Source of the DNA: Adhaeribacter rhizoryzae
GTDB lineage: Bacteria > Bacteroidota > Bacteroidia > Cytophagales > Hymenobacteraceae
Reading direction: 5' to 3'
NCBI RefSeq assembly: GCF_008629685.1
Contig: NZ_VWSF01000021.1
Location: 1 to 64,000, forward strand
DNA length: 64,000 nucleotides
This document shows positions 1 through 8,010 of the stretch, piece by piece; position 1 is the first letter of the stretch, and every line of letters starts with the position of its first letter. The position numbers were made by a program, and so were the translations under genes. The notes under the pieces were generated by a model. That model worked only from the letters and a program-made list of their open reading frames with translations, had not been told where the DNA came from and did no database searches.

Positions 1-1
1 C

Positions 2-247
2 GCTTACCCCAACCCGGCTGTTGAACAAGCCACTATTAACTTTAGCTTGCCACAAGCCGGTAAATATTCCTTGGAACTCTACGACCTGCGGGGAGCAAAA
101 GTAAAAACCTTAGCCAGTGGTACCGCTAAAGCTAACCAGAACCTGGAAGTAGCTGTGAACGTGGCCAGCTATGCCAAAGGCGTGTACCTGCTCAAGTTAG
201 TCACGGATAAACAAGTAGCTGCTAAACGCTTGCTGGTGGGTAGATAA
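2..247 (+). CDS. C-terminal part of a T9SS-secreted protein (type A sorting domain)
   Basis: The 5' end lies outside the window; the frame is open from base 2 and stops at TAA 245-247. The visible 81 residues open with YPNPA and continue with a beta-sandwich pattern (SLELYDLRGAKV, GVYLLKL) ending in KRLLVGR. That is the usual layout of the Por secretion-system (type IX) C-terminal sorting domain: YPNPA at the start, an LYD-x-xG-x-x-V strand, GxYxLKL, and a short basic KxLLV ending. By family knowledge the domain directs export across the outer membrane and is removed, often with attachment to A-LPS. The catalytic or binding part of the protein is not visible, so its function cannot be named. 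A strong terminator follows 50 bp downstream. Confidence 0.85.
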   Translation, partial: AYPNPAVEQATINFSLPQAGKYSLELYDLRGAKVKTLASGTAKANQNLEVAVNVASYAKGVYLLKLVTDKQVAAKRLLVGR

Positions 248-260
248 AACCACATCAGCT

Positions 261-288
261 TTACTGGGTTAACTTTACTGGGTTAACT
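261..288. repeat. 14-bp tandem duplication
   Basis: The unit TTACTGGGTTAACT occurs twice head to tail without a mismatch (261-274 and 275-288), just after the stop codon of the T9SS cargo gene and before its terminator. It looks like a small slippage duplication; no function is implied. Confidence 0.8.
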
Positions 289-296
289 TGTAAAAA

Positions 297-336
297 AGCA
301 GCACCCCGGCTGAATGTAGCCGGGGTGCTGCTTTTT
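297..336 (+). terminator. Rho-independent terminator of the T9SS cargo gene
   Basis: A perfect 15-bp stem (AGCAGCACCCCGGCT at 297-311 against 318-332) has a 6-nt loop and is followed by a T run (332-336) and preceded by an A run, so it could work in both directions. It lies 50 bp after the stop of the upstream gene. The rest of the gap to 687 holds only low-complexity AT-rich DNA. Confidence 0.9.
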
Positions 337-349
337 AAGCTTAGGCAGA

Positions 350-373
350 TTATTTATTTATTTATTTATTTAT
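350..373. repeat. (TTAT)6 microsatellite
   Basis: Six exact copies of TTAT lie in the gap between the first terminator and the ECF sigma gene. A 61-codon open frame overlaps it but has low-complexity composition and no family resemblance, so I call no gene between 248 and 687. Confidence 0.8.
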
Positions 374-687
374 GCCTCCCATTATTTTATATCATCAAGA
401 TTATCCGAAACGAACACTATTGTATCTGGCAAATTATTAAACAGGGAAGCCGCAATTGCTTTGCCATTAATTTCTATCGTATTGTATCTTCCAAAAAGCC
501 AAATGATTAAGACACTATTTAATTAAATAAATTGCTAATTTATTGGTTAACTTAATCAGGATTCTGCTATTAATATTAAATTAAGCGCTAGATACCTTCC
601 GTAGTAAGTGTACACCCACTAAAATACCCGACTTAAACCTATTCTGGAGCGAAAAAGAAAGGGTGGGTATTTAAAGCATTTTACCCG

Positions 688-1221
688 ATGACCGAGGAAA
701 AAATTCTGCATGCCTTAAAGAGCCGAGATGAAAACACTATACGCACCGTTTACCAGGCTAATTGGCCCATGATTTTACAAATGGTTAAGGTAAATAATGG
801 CAACGAAGCCGAAGCAAAAGATTTATACCAGGATAGCATGCTGGATTTTCTGGAAAAAGTTTGGGATGAACATTTTGTACTCACCTGCAAGATTAAAACT
901 TTTATTTATTCTATCTGTCGTCGGAAATGGTTGTACCGCTTAAGAGGCAGGGTTAAATTTATTGATATAGAAACCTACACCGAAGTAACCGAAATACCAG
1001 TTGATACGCCGGAAGAAACAGCAGATTTGCCCGACGATAATCAAATAATGCTTGCCATAAACCAATTGGGCGAACCTTGCAAGAGTTTACTAATCGGGTT
1101 TTATTACGAAAAATTAAACATGGAGCAACTTGCCCAAAAACTTAATTATAAAAGCATAAACGTAGCCAAGCAGCAAAAATTCCGGTGTAAAGACCGTCTG
1201 AAAAATGCGATTACTCATTAG
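688..1221 (+). CDS. ECF-type RNA polymerase sigma factor
   Basis: The 177-residue product has the two-domain layout of extracytoplasmic-function sigma-70 factors. Region 2 spans about residues 13-90, with an acidic AEAKDLYQDSMLDFLEKVW helix and an IKTFIYSICRRKWLYRLR helix typical of -10 recognition and core binding. Region 4 spans about 118-175, with a helix-turn-helix around MEQLAQKLNYKSINVAKQQKFRCKDRL. The length is normal for the Bacteroidota ECF group. The next gene, 18 bp downstream on the same strand, encodes a membrane TPR protein with an anti-sigma-like N-terminus, so the pair is probably co-transcribed and the downstream product probably controls this factor. The target regulon is unknown. 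ATG 688 is chosen because the family alignment begins within ten residues of it. Confidence 0.9.
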   Translation: MTEEKILHALKSRDENTIRTVYQANWPMILQMVKVNNGNEAEAKDLYQDSMLDFLEKVWDEHFVLTCKIKTFIYSICRRKWLYRLRGRVKFIDIETYTEVTEIPVDTPEETADLPDDNQIMLAINQLGEPCKSLLIGFYYEKLNMEQLAQKLNYKSINVAKQQKFRCKDRLKNAITH

Positions 1222-1239
1222 CCCTAAGAATTTAAAGTT

Positions 1240-2061
1240 ATGATTGACGATGCAAATAAAAACGAGCTGATAGAGCAATATGTACAGGGCAAGCTAAGCG
1301 GAAACGTGTTAGCTGAATTTAAAAACAAGCTAGCGGCCGATGCAGCATTCAGAAACGATGTAGCCCTGGAACAGGCCATTGTGCGGAATTTAAAAGCAGC
1401 CGGCCGCAACGCCATGCGGCTGCAATTCGAAAATTATCACCAGGAAATAAGCCAGGAAAGCTACCGCTACGCCCCTACCCAAGCCGAGCCATCGTGGGCA
1501 GATAAAATAAAAGAATTTATAAACGATAAATTAGCCTGGCTCAACGCAAAACCTTACTGGGCAATGGCGGCCGCTACTATTATTTTAATAATTACCAGCA
1601 CCCTAATATTTTTCAATACCCAAACCTCTTCTGCAGAAATTTACACCGCTTATTATACGCCTTACCCCATAGAAACCTTTAGAAGTGCGCCTAATGAGAA
1701 TGCGTTAGCTACAGAAGCCGCAGTTGCGTACAATGCCGGCGATTACCAGCACAGCATTAGTTTATATAAGCAACTATTAGCAACAGCTGCCGATGAACAA
1801 GCCTTGTTCTACTTAGGCAATGCTTACCTCTCGGCCGGTTTAACCCAGCAAGCAATCAGCACCTATGAAACTTATTTGCAGCAATACCAGGAATTTGCCC
1901 CTGAAGCTAAATGGTACCTGGGCTTAAGTTATATTAAAGCAGGCCAGGACAGCAAAGCCAAAGCAATATTTAAAGAGTTGGCCGCTAACCCAGAGAACGA
2001 ATATTCAGACAAAGCACAAGAGATTTTGAAGAAATATAAGTTTAAAGAGGCTGCAGAATAA
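1240..2061 (+). CDS. Single-pass membrane TPR protein, probable ECF sigma regulator
   Basis: The protein has 273 residues. Residues 1-100 are cytoplasmic-looking and helical, starting IDDANKNELIEQYVQGKLSG and running into ALEQAIVRNLKAAGR, a pattern common in Bacteroidota proteins encoded beside ECF factors. A membrane segment covers about 106-128 (MAAATIILIITSTLIFF). Residues 160-270 carry at least two TPR units (AYNAGDYQHSISLYKQLL; YLGNAYLSAGLTQQAISTYETYL), expected in the periplasm. No CHCC zinc motif is present, so it is not a classical ZAS anti-sigma factor. Position 18 bp after the sigma gene and topology suggest it binds the sigma factor on the inside and senses a partner outside through the TPRs. 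The anti-sigma role is inference; TPR and membrane segment are clear. Confidence 0.75.
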   Translation: MIDDANKNELIEQYVQGKLSGNVLAEFKNKLAADAAFRNDVALEQAIVRNLKAAGRNAMRLQFENYHQEISQESYRYAPTQAEPSWADKIKEFINDKLAWLNAKPYWAMAAATIILIITSTLIFFNTQTSSAEIYTAYYTPYPIETFRSAPNENALATEAAVAYNAGDYQHSISLYKQLLATAADEQALFYLGNAYLSAGLTQQAISTYETYLQQYQEFAPEAKWYLGLSYIKAGQDSKAKAIFKELAANPENEYSDKAQEILKKYKFKEAAE

Positions 2062-2110
2062 TTAAAGTCCTTAAAATATTGTGGTTATTCTGAGCTTGTC
2101 AAAATAGCTA

Positions 2111-2229
2111 AAATCTTAATCAATTGGTTACTAAGCTTACATTATTGCGGTGATGTTGAGCTTGTCGAAACATCTAATAATTACTTACAATGCTGTTATA
2201 GATGTTTCGACAAGCTTAGGATGACAAAA
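2111..2229. repeat. Dispersed inverted-repeat element, family A copy 1
   Basis: The arms AGCTTGTCGAAACATCTA (2159-2176) and their exact complement (2199-2216) form an 18-bp stem with a 22-nt loop. Outside the stem, the blocks TAATCAATTG, GCTTACATTATT, TGCTGTTATAG and GATGACAAAA recur in the same order at 7848-7957, so the element is about 115 bp and duplicated. A partial extra arm lies at 2083-2110. It sits between convergent genes and may also terminate transcription of both. Confidence 0.75.
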
Positions 2230-2327
2230 TCTCGTTTTTAAGTCGAGATTCTATTTGATAGTAGGATTAATTATTTACAACCACCAATACACTTTTGCTT
2301 ATTCTAATAGCAGGATTACAATAAAAC

Positions 2328-5213
2328 CTAAGCATTTACTACTACCCGCTTACTTCGTTGCCTACGTTTGTAAAGCAGCCAAATGGCCAGAATACTAATA
2401 GCAGTTGTCCCGAAAACCCAGCCCAGAGGAATATTATCAGGATAAACAGGAGCCTCATCGCCGATAAAGATAAAATTGGCCCAATATACCGGCGATTGCT
2501 GCCGGGAATTAGTTTGCGATTGAAGGTAATCGAGCTTGGCCAGACGCAACGCCTCATCTTTAGGTTTACCTCTTTTTAAGTAGTTGTGCAGGCGGGTAGT
2601 AATAAAGGCAGTAGCATTATCTTCGGCTTGCCACAAAGTAGTTATAATACTGGCGCAGCCCGCGTAAGCAAAGGCCCGGGCCAGACTCATAATGCCCTCT
2701 CCATTTATGAGTTTGCCATTACCGGTTTCGCAGGCACTTAAAACCACCAGTTTAAGCTTGCTTAAAGGCAAATTATAAATTTCCGAAGCATAGAGCCGCG
2801 AACTATTTTGCAAATTATGCTGGTAAAAAGCAATGTACGATTGCAATGGGTCCTGGTTATCAGCTTTGGCATGCGTAGCCAAATGCACAATATCAAATTT
2901 ACGAACCAGTTGTTGCAGTCGCTCTTTTGTAGCTGCTTTCCCAATATAAACCTGGCCGCCAATATTTTCTACTTCCCCCGCCGAGGCCAGCAAAGGTGCC
3001 AGCAAATTGGCCCGCGTAGTTTTATTTTCCTGCCGGCTAATTTCGCCAAAAGGGGCCATCGCCAGCACCGAAACGGCTCGCTTGTTTACACTACTTCTGG
3101 AAACCGGATGCAACAGCTTGGCCGAGTAAGCATAACTTACCGTATAATCCTGAATTAAGTAACGGGAATTATTTACATCCGGAACCAGTGCTTCGAAAGG
3201 CAAATAACAAAGTGCTTTATCGGGTATTATGAGTAAACGTTCTTTTTGAGCTATTGCGGGGGTAAGTGGTGCCAGCAGTTGTTGGTATAATTGGTGCGCC
3301 GCATCATTGCCCTGGTAACGGTAGCCCGGTTTAGCCTGGTACAATGCCGCATATAATTTTTGCCAATTGCGCGTAAAATCGGCAGTATTGCTAATTATTT
3401 TGGCGGTAAAGTTATCTTGCGAAATAACAAAAGCATACAAGTGTTTTTTACCGATAAAATATTCCACTACCGCCGTTTTGCCATCGAGTTCTGCCTGAAC
3501 CTGGCTAATATTTAACGGTTTGGTATCGTACTTAAGGGCGTAATAGCGCTTGTTCTTTTCAAAGTCTTTGTAAATTTTAGCTAGTTTAATTTCGTTATCG
3601 CGGATATAAGTGCGGTACATTTCTCTGCGGGCGCTGCTAACGGTATCTTCGGCCAACTTAACCAGCAATGCGGCATTACTACGTTTTAAATTTGCTTCCT
3701 GGCGCAGCAAAACCTGACTGATACCCGGAATTTTCTTTATTTCTAAATCGCGTAAACTTTCGGCCAGCACAGCGGCTTTATTTTCTTCGGCTAAAGCAAA
3801 AGCAACCTGAAGGTAACGGGTTTGGTTGGTTCGGTTAAAAAGTGCAAAACCAGTGGCAATTGCCTCTTCGTAAGCAGGTGCCACGGTATTCGTTAAAAAC
3901 AATTTAGCTTCGTCAGAATCGAAACCCTTGCGAATATGGGCGGCCAGCTCAAAGGCTGCCTGGTAGGTTTTAAGCGCTGCCTCCAAATCGGTTAGGTGGT
4001 GGGTTTGCGCAAAATATTGCCGGAACGCTTCTGCTTTAGAAATTAATATTTCGAAATAGAGCAGCGGGGCAATTACATTCCGGAAATCCTTAGGATTTTG
4101 GTAAATATTGGTGCTATTAGCAGTAAAATGCAACGCCTGAAGCGCTCCTTGGTATTGTTTTAAAGCCGGTAAATATTGCTTCTGGGCGGCGTATACTTGT
4201 CCTTTGCCGGCAAAAGCCATAGCTAAGCCATCGTTTTTGGCATTTAAGCGGGCCAGGCAAATTTCCTGTGCCTGGTTATAGTTCTTTAAAGCCTGGCTAT
4301 AATTTTTGGTTTTTAAGTAAACTGCGCCAAAACTATTGTAATAATCTATTTCTTCGGCGGTAGCATCTAAACTGGCCCCGTCCGGAATATTCTTTAATTT
4401 AACTTTTTGCAGGTACGTTTTAGCGCTGTCGGGTTTATTTAATTGCAGATAAGCGGTAGCAATATTCTGATACAATAGATTGCTGATAATATTATACCGG
4501 ATTAAACCTTTAATTTTATTTATAGCGGGCTGATAAAGACCAAGTTTACGATAGGCGCTGGCAATATTGTTGCTGTACATGACGTACCGCGTAACCTGAT
4601 CGGTGTTAGCGGGAGGCGGCGCATTGCCATCCGGCGTTAATATTTTTAATACTTTTTCGTAGTAATTGGTGCTCTGGGCGTAGTTACCAAATAAATAATA
4701 CAAACTACCTAAGCCATTGTAGAACCGCATGGCATAAGCCGAAGGAATATGCGGGTATTTTGCCAGTACGCGGGCGGCCTTTTCGTAAGCAGTATAAGCC
4801 GAGTCGTAATGATTCAGGTGAATATAACTTTCGGAAATTAAAACGAGCGGGTAAAAAGAACTGGAATCTGCCTGTGGGTTAATATTTTGCTCGTACGCCA
4901 CCGATTCCTGATAATTTTTAATGGCCTGGCGGTAGTTGCCGCGCATCTGGTAAATAATGCCTAAGCCAAAACAAGCATCTACCAAATTTAAATCGCTTGG
5001 GATTTTGCCAGTATAAATAGCTTTTGCTGCGTGGTATTTTTGTAAAGCCAGGCTATCGTTACCTTGCTCAAATAATAACGCATACGCCTGTTCGCATAAC
5101 TGTTTGGCTTGTTGCTGATAAGTGGGCTGTTGCGCAAAACCATTATTTACCCAACCGCAAAGTAAGGTTATTAAAATACATTTACTCCATATTTTTAGCC
5201 CACATTGGCTCAT
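2328..5213 (-). CDS. Secreted, membrane-anchored TPR-CHAT caspase-like protein
   Basis: The 961-residue protein starts with a signal peptide (about 1-28, ending GFAQ), followed by a long array of TPR units through about residue 480 (for example ACFGLGIIYQMRGNYRQAI and YNSFGAVYLKTKNYSQALKNY) and a helical linker. The CHAT domain covers about 590-920. The caspase-like dyad is visible: His781 in HLATHA and Cys828 in SACETG. A single membrane segment (about 931-948) and the basic tail KRRQRSKR close the protein. CHAT domains are clan CD cysteine peptidases related to separase and caspases. Signal peptide plus C-terminal anchor place the TPR-CHAT part in the periplasm, with the basic tail inside. 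It is convergent with the ECF sigma/TPR pair, not in the same operon. Substrate unknown. Confidence 0.85.
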   Translation of the reverse strand: MSQCGLKIWSKCILITLLCGWVNNGFAQQPTYQQQAKQLCEQAYALLFEQGNDSLALQKYHAAKAIYTGKIPSDLNLVDACFGLGIIYQMRGNYRQAIKNYQESVAYEQNINPQADSSSFYPLVLISESYIHLNHYDSAYTAYEKAARVLAKYPHIPSAYAMRFYNGLGSLYYLFGNYAQSTNYYEKVLKILTPDGNAPPPANTDQVTRYVMYSNNIASAYRKLGLYQPAINKIKGLIRYNIISNLLYQNIATAYLQLNKPDSAKTYLQKVKLKNIPDGASLDATAEEIDYYNSFGAVYLKTKNYSQALKNYNQAQEICLARLNAKNDGLAMAFAGKGQVYAAQKQYLPALKQYQGALQALHFTANSTNIYQNPKDFRNVIAPLLYFEILISKAEAFRQYFAQTHHLTDLEAALKTYQAAFELAAHIRKGFDSDEAKLFLTNTVAPAYEEAIATGFALFNRTNQTRYLQVAFALAEENKAAVLAESLRDLEIKKIPGISQVLLRQEANLKRSNAALLVKLAEDTVSSARREMYRTYIRDNEIKLAKIYKDFEKNKRYYALKYDTKPLNISQVQAELDGKTAVVEYFIGKKHLYAFVISQDNFTAKIISNTADFTRNWQKLYAALYQAKPGYRYQGNDAAHQLYQQLLAPLTPAIAQKERLLIIPDKALCYLPFEALVPDVNNSRYLIQDYTVSYAYSAKLLHPVSRSSVNKRAVSVLAMAPFGEISRQENKTTRANLLAPLLASAGEVENIGGQVYIGKAATKERLQQLVRKFDIVHLATHAKADNQDPLQSYIAFYQHNLQNSSRLYASEIYNLPLSKLKLVVLSACETGNGKLINGEGIMSLARAFAYAGCASIITTLWQAEDNATAFITTRLHNYLKRGKPKDEALRLAKLDYLQSQTNSRQQSPVYWANFIFIGDEAPVYPDNIPLGWVFGTTAISILAIWLLYKRRQRSKRVVVNA

Positions 5214-5338
5214 AATAACTACAGCAGTAATCTGGTAATGTAGCTTTCGGAATAGCTGCGCGCAAACAAATAAGCAAAGCCCTTAATAATTCCTTACTTT
5301 TTGCACCTAAATATTCCGGGTATTCCGGGTATTTTGAA

Positions 5339-6451
5339 TTACCTCCGCACACATACTTCTGGCGGAATCATGGGGCTGCTGCTTTCTTTGGCCTTCGACA
5401 TCAGGAAAAACAACGAGGTAAGGGCGGCAAACACAGGCGCTAATATTTCCCAAGGCGAATCCGATAAAAAAGCCCCGGACAAGCCGGGCAACAGGGCTAG
5501 TGGTAACGTGCGCCGGAAAATAGAATGATGCTGTTGCCGAATCCGCACTTTTAAATCATCCGGCATATCTTCTTCGGTATCAAAAAAATGAATCCGGATT
5601 TTGGTTTTATTTAAAACACCCGCTGCCGGGCCTGACTTTAACCGGTAATAAATAGTAAAATCTTTGCTGGTACCGTTCTCAGGAAAATTATCGCAGCTTC
5701 CATCGGGGTTTCGCCGGAACCCCAAGGCCCCACTTTCAATGGTTTTTCTTAAATCAATAATTGCTGTTTCGCGGTTTAACGCTAACCCCAGTAAATCGGC
5801 AGTTGGTTTTTGGTTGGGTTGGGGGTAAAGGCCAAACTCACCGGCAGGCGCTCGCCGGGCCGGCACTTCTCTGGATGGCACTTCTTCGTCGGGGCTGGTA
5901 CTGCCAAAGTAAAAAGGTTGTAAGGTTAGGTCGCCGGGAGCAGATAAAGAAAAAATACCGCCTTCGTAACCAACGCCGCTAATCACCACTTGGGTGCGTA
6001 CCACGCAATCGCTGTTAAAGGGTGTAAACTCTACGGTATACCTTACGCCGGCATCGCTTTCGTTAATATTAATTTCGCCGGTTTGGGCATCAATATTTAA
6101 CCCCCCCGGGTAGGCATAATAAAAACCGGGCACGTTGCCGCTAATTACCGGGCGTGCCCAATTCTGTTCTGTTTTGTTTATATAAAAAACTGGTTCGCCG
6201 TAGGCATTCTGGTATTTGCTCCGGTAAGTAAATTTAAACCTGACTTTAGACCTAGAACACTCCGGGCTTTCTTCCCACAAACGCTCACTCTTGCGGCTGT
6301 AACGAACCTGCGACGCATTTGCTTTTCCATTCGCCGGCGAATGTTGCTTAGAATAAGACCCAACTCTTCCTAAAATTTTAGCAACTAAGCCCTTTGTGAG
6401 TAAAGCCACCAAGGTCAGGACAAAAAACTGAGGTAAATTCTTATTCCGCAT
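5339..6451 (-). CDS. Unrecognised secreted/membrane protein, 370 residues
   Basis: I do not recognise a family. The N-terminus (MRNKNLPQFFVLTLVALLTKG) is a signal peptide or membrane anchor. Residues about 60-190 alternate in a beta-sandwich style (FYYAYPGGLNIDAQTG, INESDAGVRYTVEFTP), similar in feel to cadherin/Ig-like repeats of Bacteroidota surface proteins. There is then a Pro/Arg/Glu-rich stretch (EVPSREVPARRAPAGEF) and a second globular part with a few Cys residues. The C-terminus has two hydrophobic segments (LPLALLPGLSGAFL; ILAPVFAALTSLFFLM). The gene stands alone between the CHAT gene (125-bp gap) and the lanthipeptide locus (350-bp gap). Coding is supported by codon use and the uninterrupted frame; a role in the lanthipeptide pathway is not indicated. 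Confidence 0.55.
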   Translation of the reverse strand: MRNKNLPQFFVLTLVALLTKGLVAKILGRVGSYSKQHSPANGKANASQVRYSRKSERLWEESPECSRSKVRFKFTYRSKYQNAYGEPVFYINKTEQNWARPVISGNVPGFYYAYPGGLNIDAQTGEININESDAGVRYTVEFTPFNSDCVVRTQVVISGVGYEGGIFSLSAPGDLTLQPFYFGSTSPDEEVPSREVPARRAPAGEFGLYPQPNQKPTADLLGLALNRETAIIDLRKTIESGALGFRRNPDGSCDNFPENGTSKDFTIYYRLKSGPAAGVLNKTKIRIHFFDTEEDMPDDLKVRIRQQHHSIFRRTLPLALLPGLSGAFLSDSPWEILAPVFAALTSLFFLMSKAKESSSPMIPPEVCVRR

Positions 6452-6801
6452 AACAGCCTGTTTACAATTTGCCTGTTTAGCCCCAAACGCCCAAAGGAGC
6501 CTTAATTATTAGCGCTGCGAATCATTTCTTTCCTTTTGGCCGGAAAGAAAACCGGGGACTTAGCCGTAAAGTGCAAAAAAGAGCACCCAACTACTTCATA
6601 ATTTTTCGAGTAACAATCGTTTGTAACAGCAGTGCCAAATACCTAACTAAAACAAGCGATTTTTGTAATTTTGGCAAGTAAAATTTTGACCTTACCAGTA
6701 TAAAAGTAACTTATTCTGGTGTTTAAAGCAATACCTATTTACTAGTATTTCCGGGAAGGTAAATATGGCGGTAGTATTGCTTTAGGAGTTAAAAAAGTAC
6801 C
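6452..6801. other. 350-bp gap with two small inverted repeats
   Basis: No gene is seen. A 9-bp inverted repeat, TTTCTTTCC/GGAAAGAAA (6525-6533 and 6542-6550, loop of 8), has no T tract. A second hairpin (6724-6784) is listed separately as a possible terminator of the lanthipeptide operon. The rest is AT-rich. Confidence 0.5.
6724..6784 (-). terminator. Possible terminator hairpin of the lanthipeptide operon
   Basis: TAAAGCAATAC (6724-6734) is exactly complementary to 6774-6784, 18 bp beyond the last gene of the operon when read on the minus strand. The loop is long (39 nt), though GTAAATA/TATTTAC inside it can extend the pairing. The T tract is weak, so this is tentative. Confidence 0.4.
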
Positions 6802-7821
6802 TTAGGCCGTTTGTAAAGCCATTTCGGTTAAGCCTTCTTTTATCAGGTAACCCAAATAGCCTTCATCGCGGTTCAGAATACCTAAACGGTTATTCGTCAT
6901 GTGAATATAGCTGTCGTAAATGGCCCAGCGCTGTTGCGGCTCCTGAAGAGCAGTTTCGGGGAACAAATTTGCGTACCCGGCGGGGGTATGTAACTGCCCA
7001 GTGGCCTGCGCCTGCCTTAAAGCTGCGTTTACCGCCCGCATTTGGCTTAACCATTTATTAAACCAGGCCTGCTCAAACTCGTTCTGGTTTTCCAGAGCCT
7101 GCCATAGTTGGGTAAAAAGCGGCAACAAAAAAGCTTTTTGCTTTTGGTACGTATTCCGGAATGCTTTTAACACGGTTTCTTGACGAACTTTTATCTTGGC
7201 GGGCGTTAGCTGCTGCGGGTAAGAGAAGCAAGCGCGCGGCAGCCAGTTCCGGAAGATACTCGCAAAAAAGGAAACGGTTTCGGCAAAGTCCATGCCGGCG
7301 GCAAAAGCAAAGCCTAAGTGCAGTTGAATAGCGGTACCCAACGCCTGATCGTAATCCCAGTTATTTTTCTCCTGTAGTACGGCCAATACCGCCTCCGAAG
7401 ACGCTTGAAACTGGCGCTCGGCAATTAATATTCCGGCTTCGCCGCCGTAGCGTTCCGTTTCGGGTTCGTACGGAATAAACTGGATGGAATTATTCGGATA
7501 CCATTGGTAAGCGGCTGGGATTTCTGAGAGCCGGGCCGGGTCGGTACGCTGAGAAGGATTTGCCTGAAAATAATCCGAAAAATATGGCACCAGCTTTGGT
7601 TTAACCTGATTTTCCAGCACCTCAGGGTTTCCTTTAAAACGCAACCGGATATGTGGCCCTTTTTCCCAATACCGTATAAAGAAAAATTGTTCGGCCTGCC
7701 TGTTAGTTAATATTTGCTGCACGAAGGGCATTACTCCCTTCTTAAGAAATTCTTCCCAGGGCTCGTTATAAAACAAATGCGCGGATAGCCAACCGGATTG
7801 GGGGTGCAAATTTGATTTCAT
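6802..7821 (-). CDS. Lanthipeptide dehydratase, separate glutamate-elimination domain (LanB C-terminal part)
   Basis: The 339-residue protein matches the pattern of the thiopeptide-type bacteriocin biosynthesis / SpaB C-terminal domain: start WLSAHLFYNEPWEEFL, the block FFIRYWEKGPHIRLRFKG at about residues 47-64, and a conserved C-terminal HMTNNRLGI. In class I lanthipeptides this domain removes glutamate from glutamylated Ser/Thr to give Dha/Dhb. Here it is a stand-alone protein, while the glutamylation half is the 990-residue protein upstream (stop to start gap of 189 bp, which holds a family A repeat). It is the last gene of the run of minus-strand lanthipeptide genes. Split dehydratases are known for thiopeptides and, as I recall, for pinensins. 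The start fits the family's usual N-terminus. Confidence 0.88.
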   Translation of the reverse strand: MKSNLHPQSGWLSAHLFYNEPWEEFLKKGVMPFVQQILTNRQAEQFFFIRYWEKGPHIRLRFKGNPEVLENQVKPKLVPYFSDYFQANPSQRTDPARLSEIPAAYQWYPNNSIQFIPYEPETERYGGEAGILIAERQFQASSEAVLAVLQEKNNWDYDQALGTAIQLHLGFAFAAGMDFAETVSFFASIFRNWLPRACFSYPQQLTPAKIKVRQETVLKAFRNTYQKQKAFLLPLFTQLWQALENQNEFEQAWFNKWLSQMRAVNAALRQAQATGQLHTPAGYANLFPETALQEPQQRWAIYDSYIHMTNNRLGILNRDEGYLGYLIKEGLTEMALQTA

Positions 7822-7847
7822 CGTAATGTTATTTAATGCTGAACTTA

Positions 7848-7957
7848 AAATATAATCAATTGATTAAAGCGCTTACATTATTATTGTCAGGTTGAGCTTG
7901 TTGAAATAGCTAATTAGCTACTTCATATATGCTGTTATAGCGCTCAGGATGACAAAA
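7848..7957. repeat. Dispersed inverted-repeat element, family A copy 2
   Basis: The blocks TAATCAATTG, GCTTACATTATT, GTTGAGCTTG, TGCTGTTATAG and GATGACAAAA occur in the same order as at 2111-2229. The right arm is shorter here (CGCTCAGGATGACA), so the stem is imperfect. It lies between the two dehydratase genes, inside the presumed operon, and may have been inserted there. Confidence 0.7.
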
Positions 7958-8010
7958 ACCAGTTACAAAGCGAAGTTATTATACCAGGCAGCCGGAAACC
8001 TCTTAACCTA

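Noticed and set aside
325-510. 61-codon open frame after the first terminator
   Set aside because: It starts inside the terminator stem, crosses the (TTAT)6 repeat, and has low-complexity composition with no family resemblance.
6525-6550. 9-bp inverted repeat TTTCTTTCC/GGAAAGAAA as a terminator
   Set aside because: It has no U tract on either strand and is about 80 bp from the nearest gene end, so it is only noted in the gap description.
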